This document shows positions 26,082-34,880 of a stretch of 63,208 bases of DNA, piece after piece. The stretch is from contig JAJZZE010000025.1 of NCBI GenBank assembly GCA_021797735.1, forward strand, positions 1 through 63,208, written 5' to 3'. The stretch comes from Thermoplasmata archaeon. GTDB taxonomy: Archaea > Thermoplasmatota > Thermoplasmata > Thermoplasmatales > Thermoplasmataceae. A model generated the notes under the pieces. The model did not search any database and was not told the origin of the DNA. It worked only from the letters and a program-made list of their open reading frames with translations. Numbering within the stretch: position 1 is the stretch's first letter; each line of letters opens with the position of its first letter. The translations under genes were made by a program, and so were the position numbers.

Positions 26082-27074
26082 TTATACTGACCGTGCATAG
26101 TTTACACTCAAAGCTATTGCAGCCTTTTTCAGAAATTTTGCAGTACCGCCATTTATAAATGAATTATTTAAAGTTCCAAAATAATTATTTCCTATTTCTA
26201 TCACATTTATCCAGTTGTCGTTCCTGAATTCTCTCATATAACCAAGGGCATTATGCATTGCAGTTATTCCTGCTGACCTTGCTATTATAGCTGACATTGG
26301 TATATTTCCCTTATTTTCAATAAACATCGAATCGCCACAGGCATAGACATCTTCATAATCCACCGATTTTAAATACTTATCAACAACTATTTTCAGATTT
26401 TTGTTTGTTATATCAAAATTACCTATAATTTTATTGCCTGTCAGTCCACCTGCAAATAATGTTAGGTCGGAGTTATATTCATTATCTGAAGTAATTACAC
26501 TATCCTTACCTACAGATTTTACGGTTGAACCATATATTATTTTTACATGTTTCTCTCTTAAAATCTTTTCAGCATGTGTGGACAAATTTTCAGGTAAGCC
26601 CGTTAACAGTTTTTCAGCCCGTTCTATTACTGTTATATTTTTATTTTTAATTGCCCCTGCTATTTCAACACCCAGATATCCGCCACCTATTATAATTACA
26701 TCCTTCGAGGTTTTTAATCTTTCACGTATTTTTATGGCGCCTTCAAGGGATGATAACCCATATACATATTCACTGCCATTTATAAACGAATAATTCTGTG
26801 ATGGGCCAAGGGCTATAATTAATTTTTCATATTCTACTGTGTTATTATCCAGTATTATGCTTTTATTTTTAAAATCAACATTTTTTATATTATCAATTAT
26901 ATCCACATTCCTATTTATCATTGCATGTTCCTCAGGATAGCCGGATACGACATCTATCAGGCATGGTGCCATTATCATATATCTGCTTTTATCTATGAGT
27001 ACAGCATTTCTATTGACCAGTTTTGCAGATATGCCCGCAATGCCTCCTCCAAGTATCACAACTTTACCCTTCAT
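26082..27074 (-). CDS. NAD(P)/FAD-dependent oxidoreductase (NDH-2/SQR superfamily)
   Basis: About 330 residues of a two-dinucleotide-fold flavoprotein that probably passes electrons from NAD(P)H to quinone or another acceptor. FAD site: VVILGGGIAGISAKL at the N-terminus; NAD(P) site: DVIIIGGGYLGVEIAGAIK mid-protein; second FAD contact: DVYACGDSMF. Only one cysteine (APCLIDV) corresponds to an SQR catalytic position, so sulfide:quinone reductase activity is unlikely. The family is broad; membrane attachment is not visible. ATG 27074 (MKGKVV) is preferred over an upstream ATG (27131) that would add 19 unusual hydrophobic residues. Confidence 0.82.
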   Translation of the reverse strand: MKGKVVILGGGIAGISAKLVNRNAVLIDKSRYMIMAPCLIDVVSGYPEEHAMINRNVDIIDNIKNVDFKNKSIILDNNTVEYEKLIIALGPSQNYSFINGSEYVYGLSSLEGAIKIRERLKTSKDVIIIGGGYLGVEIAGAIKNKNITVIERAEKLLTGLPENLSTHAEKILREKHVKIIYGSTVKSVGKDSVITSDNEYNSDLTLFAGGLTGNKIIGNFDITNKNLKIVVDKYLKSVDYEDVYACGDSMFIENKGNIPMSAIIARSAGITAMHNALGYMREFRNDNWINVIEIGNNYFGTLNNSFINGGTAKFLKKAAIALSVNYARSV

Positions 27075-27249
27075 TATAAATCGAAGCCATATTTTACAGG
27101 CAATTATAAATTTTATCTTACAAAATCTCATTCATACAGAAATATTTGCTTTATTGCATAAAAACTCGCTCTAAAATTTTTACAAATTTTTCATTTCCTA
27201 TATGAATTCATAGTTATAATGATTAAATAGAATGAAATAATAAGTAATT

Positions 27250-28311
27250 ATGGATGAACATGATTTAAATTTATTAAACAGTATTTTTACATATCTTGTT
27301 GATTCCGTTTCATATATAAATGATATAAAATCTAAAAAGATTCAGATAAACGGTTTAAATGAAAAATTAGGAGAGGAAAAATCAGATATAGAACTGTTAA
27401 AATCCAGAATAGCTGAATTAACGGATAATTATAGTAAGGAATACAGGGATTTCTTACCATACAGGGAACAGATAGATAATTATACGGCAACATCTATTGA
27501 TCAATTTTTCTCCTTAATGTCAAACGAAACAGTATCATCAATAACAGATATTACAAAAAAAATAGAGAATGATATAAAATATGCTATTGGGAACATGAGA
27601 TCATTTTTAATTAATAACCCATTAAAGATACTGAATAAATCAATAAAAATAAGTAATGACAGCAACTCACTTTTATCGATAGCCTCATACAGATGTGTAT
27701 TAAATGTTGAATATGAGTTTTTACTGGAGAATAAGGATTTAACATTTGCACAGAATCCATATTTTCTAACACTGACACCGGGAATTAAAATTCCAACTAA
27801 ATTTTCCGATAATGGTGAAATACTGTATGAAAAGTTAGATATGTATTCATTATATAGGGCAGAATTATCGGACGGCAACATGATAGCAGAATTCAGGGAT
27901 GATAATAAATCATTTAAATTTGAATATTCAGCGGATGATTCTATAAAATCAGTATATTATTCGGATATCAGTGGTGTTTTAGACCTAATGTCCGATAAAA
28001 ATTTAATAGGTAATATAGATAAAAATTTAATATCAAACGTTATGAAAAAATTATACGGTATATTTATAGATCTGGAAAATAGCAAAATTCAACTATTATC
28101 ACTCAGGTTGGACGGTAATGATTTAATAGAAAATACATTATTTGATAAACTGTTCTGCAAACTGATGGAATCAGATTATATAAAAAACCTTGTGAAGGAA
28201 TTGCCAGAGTCAAGCGAAGAAACAAACACTATAACAAGGGAACTTATAAAAAATAGGGTAAACACAATAGGAAATAACTGTGAAAGATTAAATAATATAT
28301 TATTTGGGTGA
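27250..28311 (+). CDS. hypothetical coiled-coil protein
   Basis: A 353-residue protein of unknown function. Residues about 25-60 (SKKIQINGLNEKLGEEKSDI and following heptads) predict a coiled coil; the centre is beta-rich and acidic; no catalytic motif or membrane segment is evident. ATG 27250 follows AATAGAATGAAATAATAAG and its codon use is ordinary for the window, so it is probably a real lineage-specific gene. The 3' end overlaps the convergent cbiF by 12 nt, which suggests compact arrangement but not function. Confidence 0.72.
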   Translation: MDEHDLNLLNSIFTYLVDSVSYINDIKSKKIQINGLNEKLGEEKSDIELLKSRIAELTDNYSKEYRDFLPYREQIDNYTATSIDQFFSLMSNETVSSITDITKKIENDIKYAIGNMRSFLINNPLKILNKSIKISNDSNSLLSIASYRCVLNVEYEFLLENKDLTFAQNPYFLTLTPGIKIPTKFSDNGEILYEKLDMYSLYRAELSDGNMIAEFRDDNKSFKFEYSADDSIKSVYYSDISGVLDLMSDKNLIGNIDKNLISNVMKKLYGIFIDLENSKIQLLSLRLDGNDLIENTLFDKLFCKLMESDYIKNLVKELPESSEETNTITRELIKNRVNTIGNNCERLNNILFG

Positions 28312-29052
28312 CTTTCTGAATAAATGTGTAAATTCAGGGTTATATAAAAAGGATTTTTTATCAGACGAATATGAGATATTGCCACCTATTAATAATAATG
28401 CCTGTCTATTTATTCTGTTAACAAATATTGAATTCTCAAGGTTCTCAATATCTGTAAATATTATTTTCTCATCCGGCCATGAAACCCTGTATGCAATTAT
28501 TATTTTATCATCTTTTGAATACCCTGCACTTAATAGTTTCTTCTTTACCTCTGAGGCATTTGATGCACTTAAAAATATTGCCAGGGATGTTTTGTGTTTT
28601 GCTATTACTGATAGGTCTTCATTCTCGAATTTTTCTGTTCTTCTGGGTACTCTTGTTAATATAACGGTCTGTGTTGTTCCAGGGGAGGTTAATTCAATTT
28701 TTAATTTTGCCGCAGCTGCAAAAACGGAGCTTATTCCAGGTATTATTTCATAATCCATATTATTCTCTTCAAAAAATAAAATTTCATCATTTATTGCACC
28801 ATATATTGATGGGTCCCCACTGTGCAATCTTGATATGTCATAATTTTTATTATAGTATTCCCTTATTATTGATGTTATCTCATTTATATTCAGATTTGAG
28901 GTTTTAATAATTTTTTTTGCCCTTGAATTTTTTAAAATATCATCATTTACCAGGGAATCCGCATACAGTATTATATCTGTATTTTCAATTATTTTATAAC
29001 CTTTCAGTGTTATTAATTCCGGATCACCCGGACCTGCACCTATTATATGTAT
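28300..29052 (-). CDS. cbiF: precorrin-4 C11-methyltransferase (CbiF/CobM), no canonical start codon
   Basis: SAM-dependent tetrapyrrole methylase. Homology clearly starts at HIIGAGPGDPELITLKGYK (29049 downward), continues through ADSLVNDDIL, the RLHSGDPSIYGA SAM site and PGISSVFAAAA, and ends RKSPK at 28300, about 250 residues, normal for CbiF. In this frame the stop TGA at 29091-29089 is followed by TAT AAA GGA TTA CAT GAC TGT and other codons to GGT with no ATG, GTG or TTG. I give the first ATA (29052) as the notional start. The first internal ATG (28827) would remove the N-terminal third. It overlaps cobI by 10 nt; a -1 shift from cobI would join the two. Confidence 0.75.
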   Translation of the reverse strand: MHIIGAGPGDPELITLKGYKIIENTDIILYADSLVNDDILKNSRAKKIIKTSNLNINEITSIIREYYNKNYDISRLHSGDPSIYGAINDEILFFEENNMDYEIIPGISSVFAAAAKLKIELTSPGTTQTVILTRVPRRTEKFENEDLSVIAKHKTSLAIFLSASNASEVKKKLLSAGYSKDDKIIIAYRVSWPDEKIIFTDIENLENSIFVNRINRQALLLIGGNISYSSDKKSFLYNPEFTHLFRKSPK

Positions 29053-29702
29053 CGTTTTATCACCATTACAGTCATGTAATCCTTTATATCATCAATGTTA
29101 TAATAAATTTTCTGGTTGTCCATTGATACATAACTCATTATATAGTAATTTTTGATGTTTAACTCGTTTATTATTCTTTTTACGGTTTCCCTTGACCTTG
29201 TTATCTTTAATAGGACTATATTATCCGCGGATAATATTTTTTCTTTCATATAATCATAATTATCAATAGCGGGTATTATTAACAGCGTTTCATTCTTTGT
29301 TGATAAAATCAGTTTCAACTGTGCGGATAAACCGTTTATTGAACTTATTCCCGGGATAACATTAAAATTAAAGTCGATATATTTCATTATATCTATAAAT
29401 GTACTGTATAGTAAAGGTTCTCCTTCAACTGCATAGACAACATTCTTTCCACCATCTAAATATTTTTTAATTAACAGGGCATAATCCTTCCCTATTTTAT
29501 CAATGTTTTTTGACCCCATTGGAAAATTTAATGGGTAAAATTTATTTTTATCTATATTGTAATGCGTTAGTATATTCTCCGCAATTTTTAATGAGGTTTC
29601 AGGGTAAAATATTATATCAGCATTCATTAATTTTTTATAACCTTTCAGTGTTATTAATTCCGGATCACCCGGACCGAGACCTATAACTGTAAAATCACTC
29701 AT
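29043..29702 (-). CDS. cobI: precorrin-2 C20-methyltransferase (CobI/CbiL)
   Basis: A 219-residue tetrapyrrole methylase that adds a methyl group at C20 of the corrin precursor. FTVIGLGPGDPELITLKGYK at the N-terminus, VVYAVEGEPLLYSTF in the middle and NVIPGISSINGLSAQLKLIL are the usual SAM and tetrapyrrole sites; GEPLLYST identifies the CobI/CbiL branch. Its start overlaps cbiET by 8 nt and its end overlaps the cbiF reading frame, so translation is coupled. A 43-bp stretch (29633-29675) is identical to one in cbiF. Confidence 0.88.
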   Translation of the reverse strand: MSDFTVIGLGPGDPELITLKGYKKLMNADIIFYPETSLKIAENILTHYNIDKNKFYPLNFPMGSKNIDKIGKDYALLIKKYLDGGKNVVYAVEGEPLLYSTFIDIMKYIDFNFNVIPGISSINGLSAQLKLILSTKNETLLIIPAIDNYDYMKEKILSADNIVLLKITRSRETVKRIINELNIKNYYIMSYVSMDNQKIYYNIDDIKDYMTVMVIKRYI

Positions 29703-30888
29703 TTTTAACGCCCTTTAATATGTATATCTGATCCAGTGGTACAAATCTTGTTAGGTTATTTATATCCCTGCTTCTGGATATATTCACCTGTTTTATATCC
29801 ACATTCATATTGATTTCCCTCATTTTATTATATGATTTAATCATATTTTCCACTGTCGTGGTGTTTACTACCATAATACCACGGGTCTTTAACCTCCTGT
29901 ATGAGTATTCTATTATGTCCTCAATTTTTGATGAGGATCCTCCTATGAAAACTACATCCGGGTCATCACCTATATCCTGCAATACATCTGGGGCTTCCCC
30001 ATTTATAACATTTAAATCTACTGAAAACCTTTTCATATTTTCTATTATGTTATTGTATGATGCAATATCCTTTTCAATTGAATATATTCTTCCATTTCCG
30101 TCAATAAATGATGTTTCTATTGATATAGACCCCGTGCCTGATCCAATATCCCACACAGTATCTCCATTTTTAATATTCATCTCCGAAATATCTATGCCTC
30201 TTACCTCCTTTTTTGTAATGTTATTATTTTTTTTAGTAAAATTTTCATCATCAAGATTTATTATATTATCCCTGTATTTTTTTAATAAAATTACATTTAA
30301 ATCACTGAACTCCATATTTATTAAATCATTTAAATTATATTTTCCCACTCTTTCATTTTCATAGCCCAGATTTTCAAACACATAGGCAATAAAATTATTT
30401 AAATTGAAATCAATTAAATATTTTGCAATGTATGATGGAGTATTTATTTTATCCGTGAATAAAAATATTTTGTTACGGCACCTTATCCTCTGTGCCAGGC
30501 CTTTTATGGACCGCCCATGCAGGCTTATTACATCTATATTATTATAATCCTCTTTTATCTTGGCCATTGCTATCTGCAGTGTACCCACACCGGGGATTAT
30601 ATATATAAATTTCCTGTCAAAGCTGTCTAATATTAATCTACCTATACTGTAAAATAATGGATCACCGGAAACTATTACTGTTATTATTTTATTATCATTA
30701 AAATATTTCCACAGCCCATCTAAAAAATTATCCATATTTTTTATTTCTATTTTATTTTTATTTATGTTATTTAATAAATTAATATTTCTTCTACCCGAGA
30801 ATATTATATCACTATTATTAATGCAATATAATTCATCATCATTGAATTTTTTGCCCGGATTTATCCCAATAATATTAATTTTATTCAA
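29695..30888 (-). CDS. cbiET: fused precorrin-6Y methyltransferase/decarboxylase CbiE-CbiT (CobL)
   Basis: A 397-residue fusion. Residues 1 to about 205 are CbiE (NIIGINPGKKF at the start, TVIVSGDPLFYSIGR, IIPGVGTLQIAMAK), the C5/C15 methyl transfer half. Residues about 215-397 are CbiT, a Rossmann methyltransferase with VWDIGSGTGSISIE SAM site and DVVFIGGSS. Together they perform the C5 and C15 methylations and C12 decarboxylation as in CobL. It overlaps cobA by 4 nt and cobI by 8 nt. Confidence 0.9.
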   Translation of the reverse strand: MNKINIIGINPGKKFNDDELYCINNSDIIFSGRRNINLLNNINKNKIEIKNMDNFLDGLWKYFNDNKIITVIVSGDPLFYSIGRLILDSFDRKFIYIIPGVGTLQIAMAKIKEDYNNIDVISLHGRSIKGLAQRIRCRNKIFLFTDKINTPSYIAKYLIDFNLNNFIAYVFENLGYENERVGKYNLNDLINMEFSDLNVILLKKYRDNIINLDDENFTKKNNNITKKEVRGIDISEMNIKNGDTVWDIGSGTGSISIETSFIDGNGRIYSIEKDIASYNNIIENMKRFSVDLNVINGEAPDVLQDIGDDPDVVFIGGSSSKIEDIIEYSYRRLKTRGIMVVNTTTVENMIKSYNKMREINMNVDIKQVNISRSRDINNLTRFVPLDQIYILKGVKNE

Positions 30889-32156
30889 TTATTTCCCTCC
30901 ATATGGTTAAAAATTTTTTTTATATCTTCATTTATAAGAATTTTCTTATCATCCATAACATTATCCACATCATCCATTATTCTGTACGAATCATCCATGA
31001 ACAGAATATAATCAGACCTCTCTAGGTAATCCTTTATATAACTGTTAATCTCTATATTTTTTTTATTTATTAATTTCAAATTTTCGCTGTTAAAACCTAT
31101 TATAATATCATCACCACCAGCATTATATCCATTTATATTGCTGGCATTAAATATCAGATACCTTTTTAAATAATCTATGCCATAATTATCTGTTATGATG
31201 TTCTTTACATTCCTTATATCAAATTTGTTTATTTTAAACAATTCCATAAGATATTTTATGTAAAATCCATTTATAACAATGTTTCTGTTTTTTAATATTT
31301 CTGGATCAATTTTATTAATGCTTATATCAGCTATTCTTATTTTAAACACCGTTAAACCATTATTTTCAAATTCCTCTGTATCTACCTCTGTTGTTTCATA
31401 AAAAACTGTCAGAATTTTTCCAGAATATTTCCTTTTCTCAAAATAGTCAAAATATTCATGGTATTTAACCACATTTCCTACAACTATCAGTGATGGTGAA
31501 TTATCATAGTCATAATTAAAATTTTCCAGTGTCCCTACCATAGTTTTCTGGTAATTGTATGTGCCATTCCTGATTAAGGCTATTTTTGTGCTTTTATTAT
31601 ATCCGGATAATAATAATTTTTTTATTATCTCACTTATATTGTGCGACCCCATAAAAATTATCAGCGTATAGGAATCACAGTTAAAATATTTGCAATCGGG
31701 GATGTTCATATTTTCAACGTTATTGCCTGTTGTTACTATAATGCCATGATTTATGCCCCTGTGCGTTAGTGGTATGCCGGAATATGCAGGAACAGCAAGC
31801 AGAGATGAGACACCCGGCACCACATCATAATTTATATTATTTTTTATTAATTCCTCTATCTCCTCGCCACCCCTTCCAAATAAAAATGGGTCTCCACCCT
31901 TTAGCCGTACAACAGTATTATATTCCAATGAGCATTTTACCAGTAATTTATTTATTTCTTCCTGGTCTACCCTTTTTTTATATGGTATTTTACCGACATA
32001 TATTCTTATACATGTATTTTTTAAAAGATTCAGCATATATGGATTAATTAAGTGGTCATATATAATAACATCCGCCTTCTTTATTAAATTATATGCCTTT
32101 AACGTTAACAATTCCGGGTCACCCGGACCAGATCCTATAATATATACTGTGGACAT
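30885..32156 (-). CDS. cobA: uroporphyrinogen-III C-methyltransferase fused to divergent HemD-like domain
   Basis: A 423-residue protein. Residues 1-235 are a full SUMT: YIIGSGPGDPELLTLKA, VVRLKGGDPFLFGRGGEE, PGVSSLLAVPAYSGIPLTHRG and a C-terminal SPSLIVVGNVV; this makes precorrin-2 from uroporphyrinogen III. Residues about 245-423 have the spacing and strand pattern of uroporphyrinogen-III synthase (LTVFYETTEVDTEEFENNG, NIVINGFYIKYLMEL) but lack easily recognised conserved residues, so HemD activity is uncertain. First gene of the overlapping cobalamin set; ATG 32156 has a TATA-like region about 25 nt upstream. Confidence 0.85.
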   Translation of the reverse strand: MSTVYIIGSGPGDPELLTLKAYNLIKKADVIIYDHLINPYMLNLLKNTCIRIYVGKIPYKKRVDQEEINKLLVKCSLEYNTVVRLKGGDPFLFGRGGEEIEELIKNNINYDVVPGVSSLLAVPAYSGIPLTHRGINHGIIVTTGNNVENMNIPDCKYFNCDSYTLIIFMGSHNISEIIKKLLLSGYNKSTKIALIRNGTYNYQKTMVGTLENFNYDYDNSPSLIVVGNVVKYHEYFDYFEKRKYSGKILTVFYETTEVDTEEFENNGLTVFKIRIADISINKIDPEILKNRNIVINGFYIKYLMELFKINKFDIRNVKNIITDNYGIDYLKRYLIFNASNINGYNAGGDDIIIGFNSENLKLINKKNIEINSYIKDYLERSDYILFMDDSYRIMDDVDNVMDDKKILINEDIKKIFNHMEGNN

Positions 32157-32307
32157 TGGAACTGTATTTATAATTCATATTTGTTTTTATTTATAAATTT
32201 TTATTATCCATAAAACCTCCCGGCACGATGAATTTAAATTAATGCAGGTACCCGGAAGTTGCAGCTGGATTAAATACATTTATAGGTACATTAAGTGTAT
32301 CAAAAAA

Positions 32308-33591
32308 TTAAAATGATTTTGCTATATTTAATAATCTCAATGCACCATCATCATTTAATTTTGCATTTAAATATTTATTGCTTATTTTTTTAAGCCCCTC
32401 ATTATATCCATTTATCATTACGCTTATTATGTTTATATCAAGTTTTGACAGGCGTTTTAGAATACTGTCCATGTTTATCTTATCCTCCCCATCGGTAATA
32501 ACTATTACTGTGTTTGTTCTGGAAGATAATTTTGTATTTTTTAAATCGCTTATTGACGTTTCAAGAGCCCCCTCAATATATGTACCCTTATTTGCCTCTA
32601 CTGTTAATATTGCATTTACTATTTCATAGGGCTTATCCATTAATTCGTGTGGCTTATTATCAAAAAATCTCAGGAAGTATTTCCTGTTTTTCATTGTGGC
32701 AATTTTGAATAATGCCAGTGCAACTGATCTTGACCATACTGTTTTATCACCCTCATACATGCTTCCGCTTTTATCCAGCAATACATAATACGCCCCCTCG
32801 CTTAAAAGCATTTTTTCTTTGCCGGTAAATCCATTTATTATTTTTGAGTAAAATATTTCATCTGGCATTGCCAGTTCCCTGGATAGAACATTTGATATAT
32901 GCAGTGTTTTATAATAACCACCAAGCTCACCTGTGTTGGACCGGGTTTTCATTTTTTTTGTAAATTTTGGCATTATATCAAATAATTTGTTCGCCGTTGA
33001 TATAATGTTTTCTGCATTTTCAACTGTTAATACTTTATCTGTAAGGTCAATCAATTTATCCAGTGATATATCATCTCTGCTTGCCGATCCACCTCCAGGT
33101 CTGTTTGTTTTCATTAATTTTTCTATTTTATCGGCAGCTTCCATTTTTTTTGATGCACTGGCCATGGCATTGTTTACTATTTCATTCATTTTTTCATTGC
33201 CGGAATTCTGGTTTTTTTCCCTATTTTTTTTGACGTTTTCATTTAACTGTTTTATAAAATTTATACTGTAGAGCATTGATAGTTTGTCATTTAAGCCTGA
33301 AGATATCTTTTCCTTTTTGAACTCATCGGTTTTTACAAGTTTTATCATATTATTCCTGACATTTTCAAGGAATTCATTATTATTCTTTTTATCCTTTATG
33401 TATGAAAGTGATGAATAATATAAAAAATAAAGATCGGCGGCCGCAGTTTTCATATTTTCCTTAATGCTATTATCAACATTTATATGTTTTACTATTCTCT
33501 CCCTGGTTGTTTTGTATATTTTGCCCAGAGAATCTATACCTTCTATATTACTCTTATTTTCATTATAATATTCATTTAACAGATCAGACAT
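32308..33591 (-). CDS. von Willebrand A-domain protein (ViaA/CobT-like)
   Basis: A 427-residue protein with a long helical N-terminal part and a C-terminal VWA domain. The MIDAS motif is YVLLDKSGSMYEGDK (about residues 267-281), followed by VIVITDGEDK that supplies the second metal ligand. It directly follows the MoxR ATPase (1-nt gap), the classic ATPase/VWA pairing of RavA-ViaA or of magnesium/cobalt chelatase subunits (BchD, CobT). It is 151 nt upstream of the cobalamin genes on the same strand, so a chelatase-linked role is possible; a generic chaperone role is equally open. Confidence 0.85.
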   Translation of the reverse strand: MSDLLNEYYNENKSNIEGIDSLGKIYKTTRERIVKHINVDNSIKENMKTAAADLYFLYYSSLSYIKDKKNNNEFLENVRNNMIKLVKTDEFKKEKISSGLNDKLSMLYSINFIKQLNENVKKNREKNQNSGNEKMNEIVNNAMASASKKMEAADKIEKLMKTNRPGGGSASRDDISLDKLIDLTDKVLTVENAENIISTANKLFDIMPKFTKKMKTRSNTGELGGYYKTLHISNVLSRELAMPDEIFYSKIINGFTGKEKMLLSEGAYYVLLDKSGSMYEGDKTVWSRSVALALFKIATMKNRKYFLRFFDNKPHELMDKPYEIVNAILTVEANKGTYIEGALETSISDLKNTKLSSRTNTVIVITDGEDKINMDSILKRLSKLDINIISVMINGYNEGLKKISNKYLNAKLNDDGALRLLNIAKSF

Positions 33592-33592
33592 T

Positions 33593-34759
33593 TTATTTCG
33601 CCTTTAATTTTTCATATCTGGATCCAGCATAATCCAGGGAATGATTTATTTTACCCACTATATCTCTATGATATGGGTTATCATCACTGCTCAAATCTAT
33701 TTTCATTTTTTCCAGTTTTTTTATATAAACCTGTAATAATGTTAATTTATCAAGAACCTGGTTATATGGCAAATTTTTATTTATTGAGTCCTCAGTGTTT
33801 TCTATACATGATTTTGTTTCCTCTATAAGTGTTAATGCATCATTTATCATCTGTGCATTGTTTTCAAGTTTTGAATCTATTATTGCAGCCTCTATTTTAG
33901 GTAAATCATCCTCATAATCCGCACTGTATCTTAATGCCATTGCAATATCGTTTCCAGTTATTTTGTTTGAATCCATCAGTATACTGAAAGCGGAAGCTAT
34001 TTTTAATAATTTTATTTTTCTTCTATCACTTAATAATACATTGTTTTCTTCAAGCTGGAATAATGCATCAATATATCTACTTAAAGTTTCATTATCATTA
34101 TTTTTCATAGATTTTAATCTTCTTACGGATTCTTCCTGCAAGTATGCTATTTCGTTTACATCAATTAAAGGTTTTTCAATATTATTATTATCCATTAAAC
34201 TTATGCCATGGTCCAGCAGATCGTTTATGAGGGTTTTTTCTATATATTTATGAAATACCTTTATTGGATATCTGTCATACAATGCCCTATCGTCTTCATC
34301 ATTTGATATTTCATTACTCGCTGAATATATACCGAGAATATCTAAAGATAGCATTTTATCTCCATTTGGCAGCCTCTTATTGAGCATTATATCTAACAAT
34401 GTATTTCTTATTGCAGAGCTTGCCTTGAATATTTCATCAAGGAATATTATATTCGCATCAGGCAGTTTACCCCTGGTTATATTCTTATATTCACCATTTT
34501 TTAATGCATTGATATCTATTGGACCCAGCAGTTCTTCAGGCTCTGTAAATTTTGTTAATAAATAATAGAAATACTTTGCATTTATTAATTTGCTCATTGT
34601 ATCTATTATTGAGGTTTTTGCTGTTCCCGGAGGGCCTATCAACAGTGCGGGTTCACCTGATATTAAACCAGCCATAACACCATTTATCACATCGTCCCTA
34701 CCCACAAAATTATTTGATAAATAATTTTTTATTTCAACAATCTTATTTATATTACTCAT
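33593..34759 (-). CDS. MoxR-family AAA+ ATPase, RavA-like
   Basis: A 388-residue AAA+ protein. Walker A LLIGPPGTAKTSIID (about residues 36-50), the RavA-type signature LLTKFTEPEELLGPIDINALK, Walker B NIIFLDEIFKASSAIRNTLL and sensor 1 YSASNEISNDED are plainly visible; the C-terminal helical domain has a coiled stretch (LEKMKIDLSSDDNP). MoxR ATPases act with a VWA partner, here the next gene, to remodel protein complexes or insert metals. Probably one operon with it. Confidence 0.9.
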   Translation of the reverse strand: MSNINKIVEIKNYLSNNFVGRDDVINGVMAGLISGEPALLIGPPGTAKTSIIDTMSKLINAKYFYYLLTKFTEPEELLGPIDINALKNGEYKNITRGKLPDANIIFLDEIFKASSAIRNTLLDIMLNKRLPNGDKMLSLDILGIYSASNEISNDEDDRALYDRYPIKVFHKYIEKTLINDLLDHGISLMDNNNIEKPLIDVNEIAYLQEESVRRLKSMKNNDNETLSRYIDALFQLEENNVLLSDRRKIKLLKIASAFSILMDSNKITGNDIAMALRYSADYEDDLPKIEAAIIDSKLENNAQMINDALTLIEETKSCIENTEDSINKNLPYNQVLDKLTLLQVYIKKLEKMKIDLSSDDNPYHRDIVGKINHSLDYAGSRYEKLKAK

Positions 34760-34880
34760 TATTATTAATAATTAAAACCATACAATATAAAGTTTTCTAA
34801 CCATAATAAGATATTATGGCAATAAAATTAAATATTATACAAAAAATATAAAAATTCTAACAAATTTCCGGCAAATACAC

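Noticed and set aside
26082-27074. Sulfide:quinone oxidoreductase
   Set aside because: Only one of the expected catalytic cysteines is present.
28300-28827. cbiF as a short gene from the internal ATG at 28827
   Set aside because: That start would delete the conserved GAGPGDPEL SAM-binding N-terminus, which is present and intact upstream in frame.
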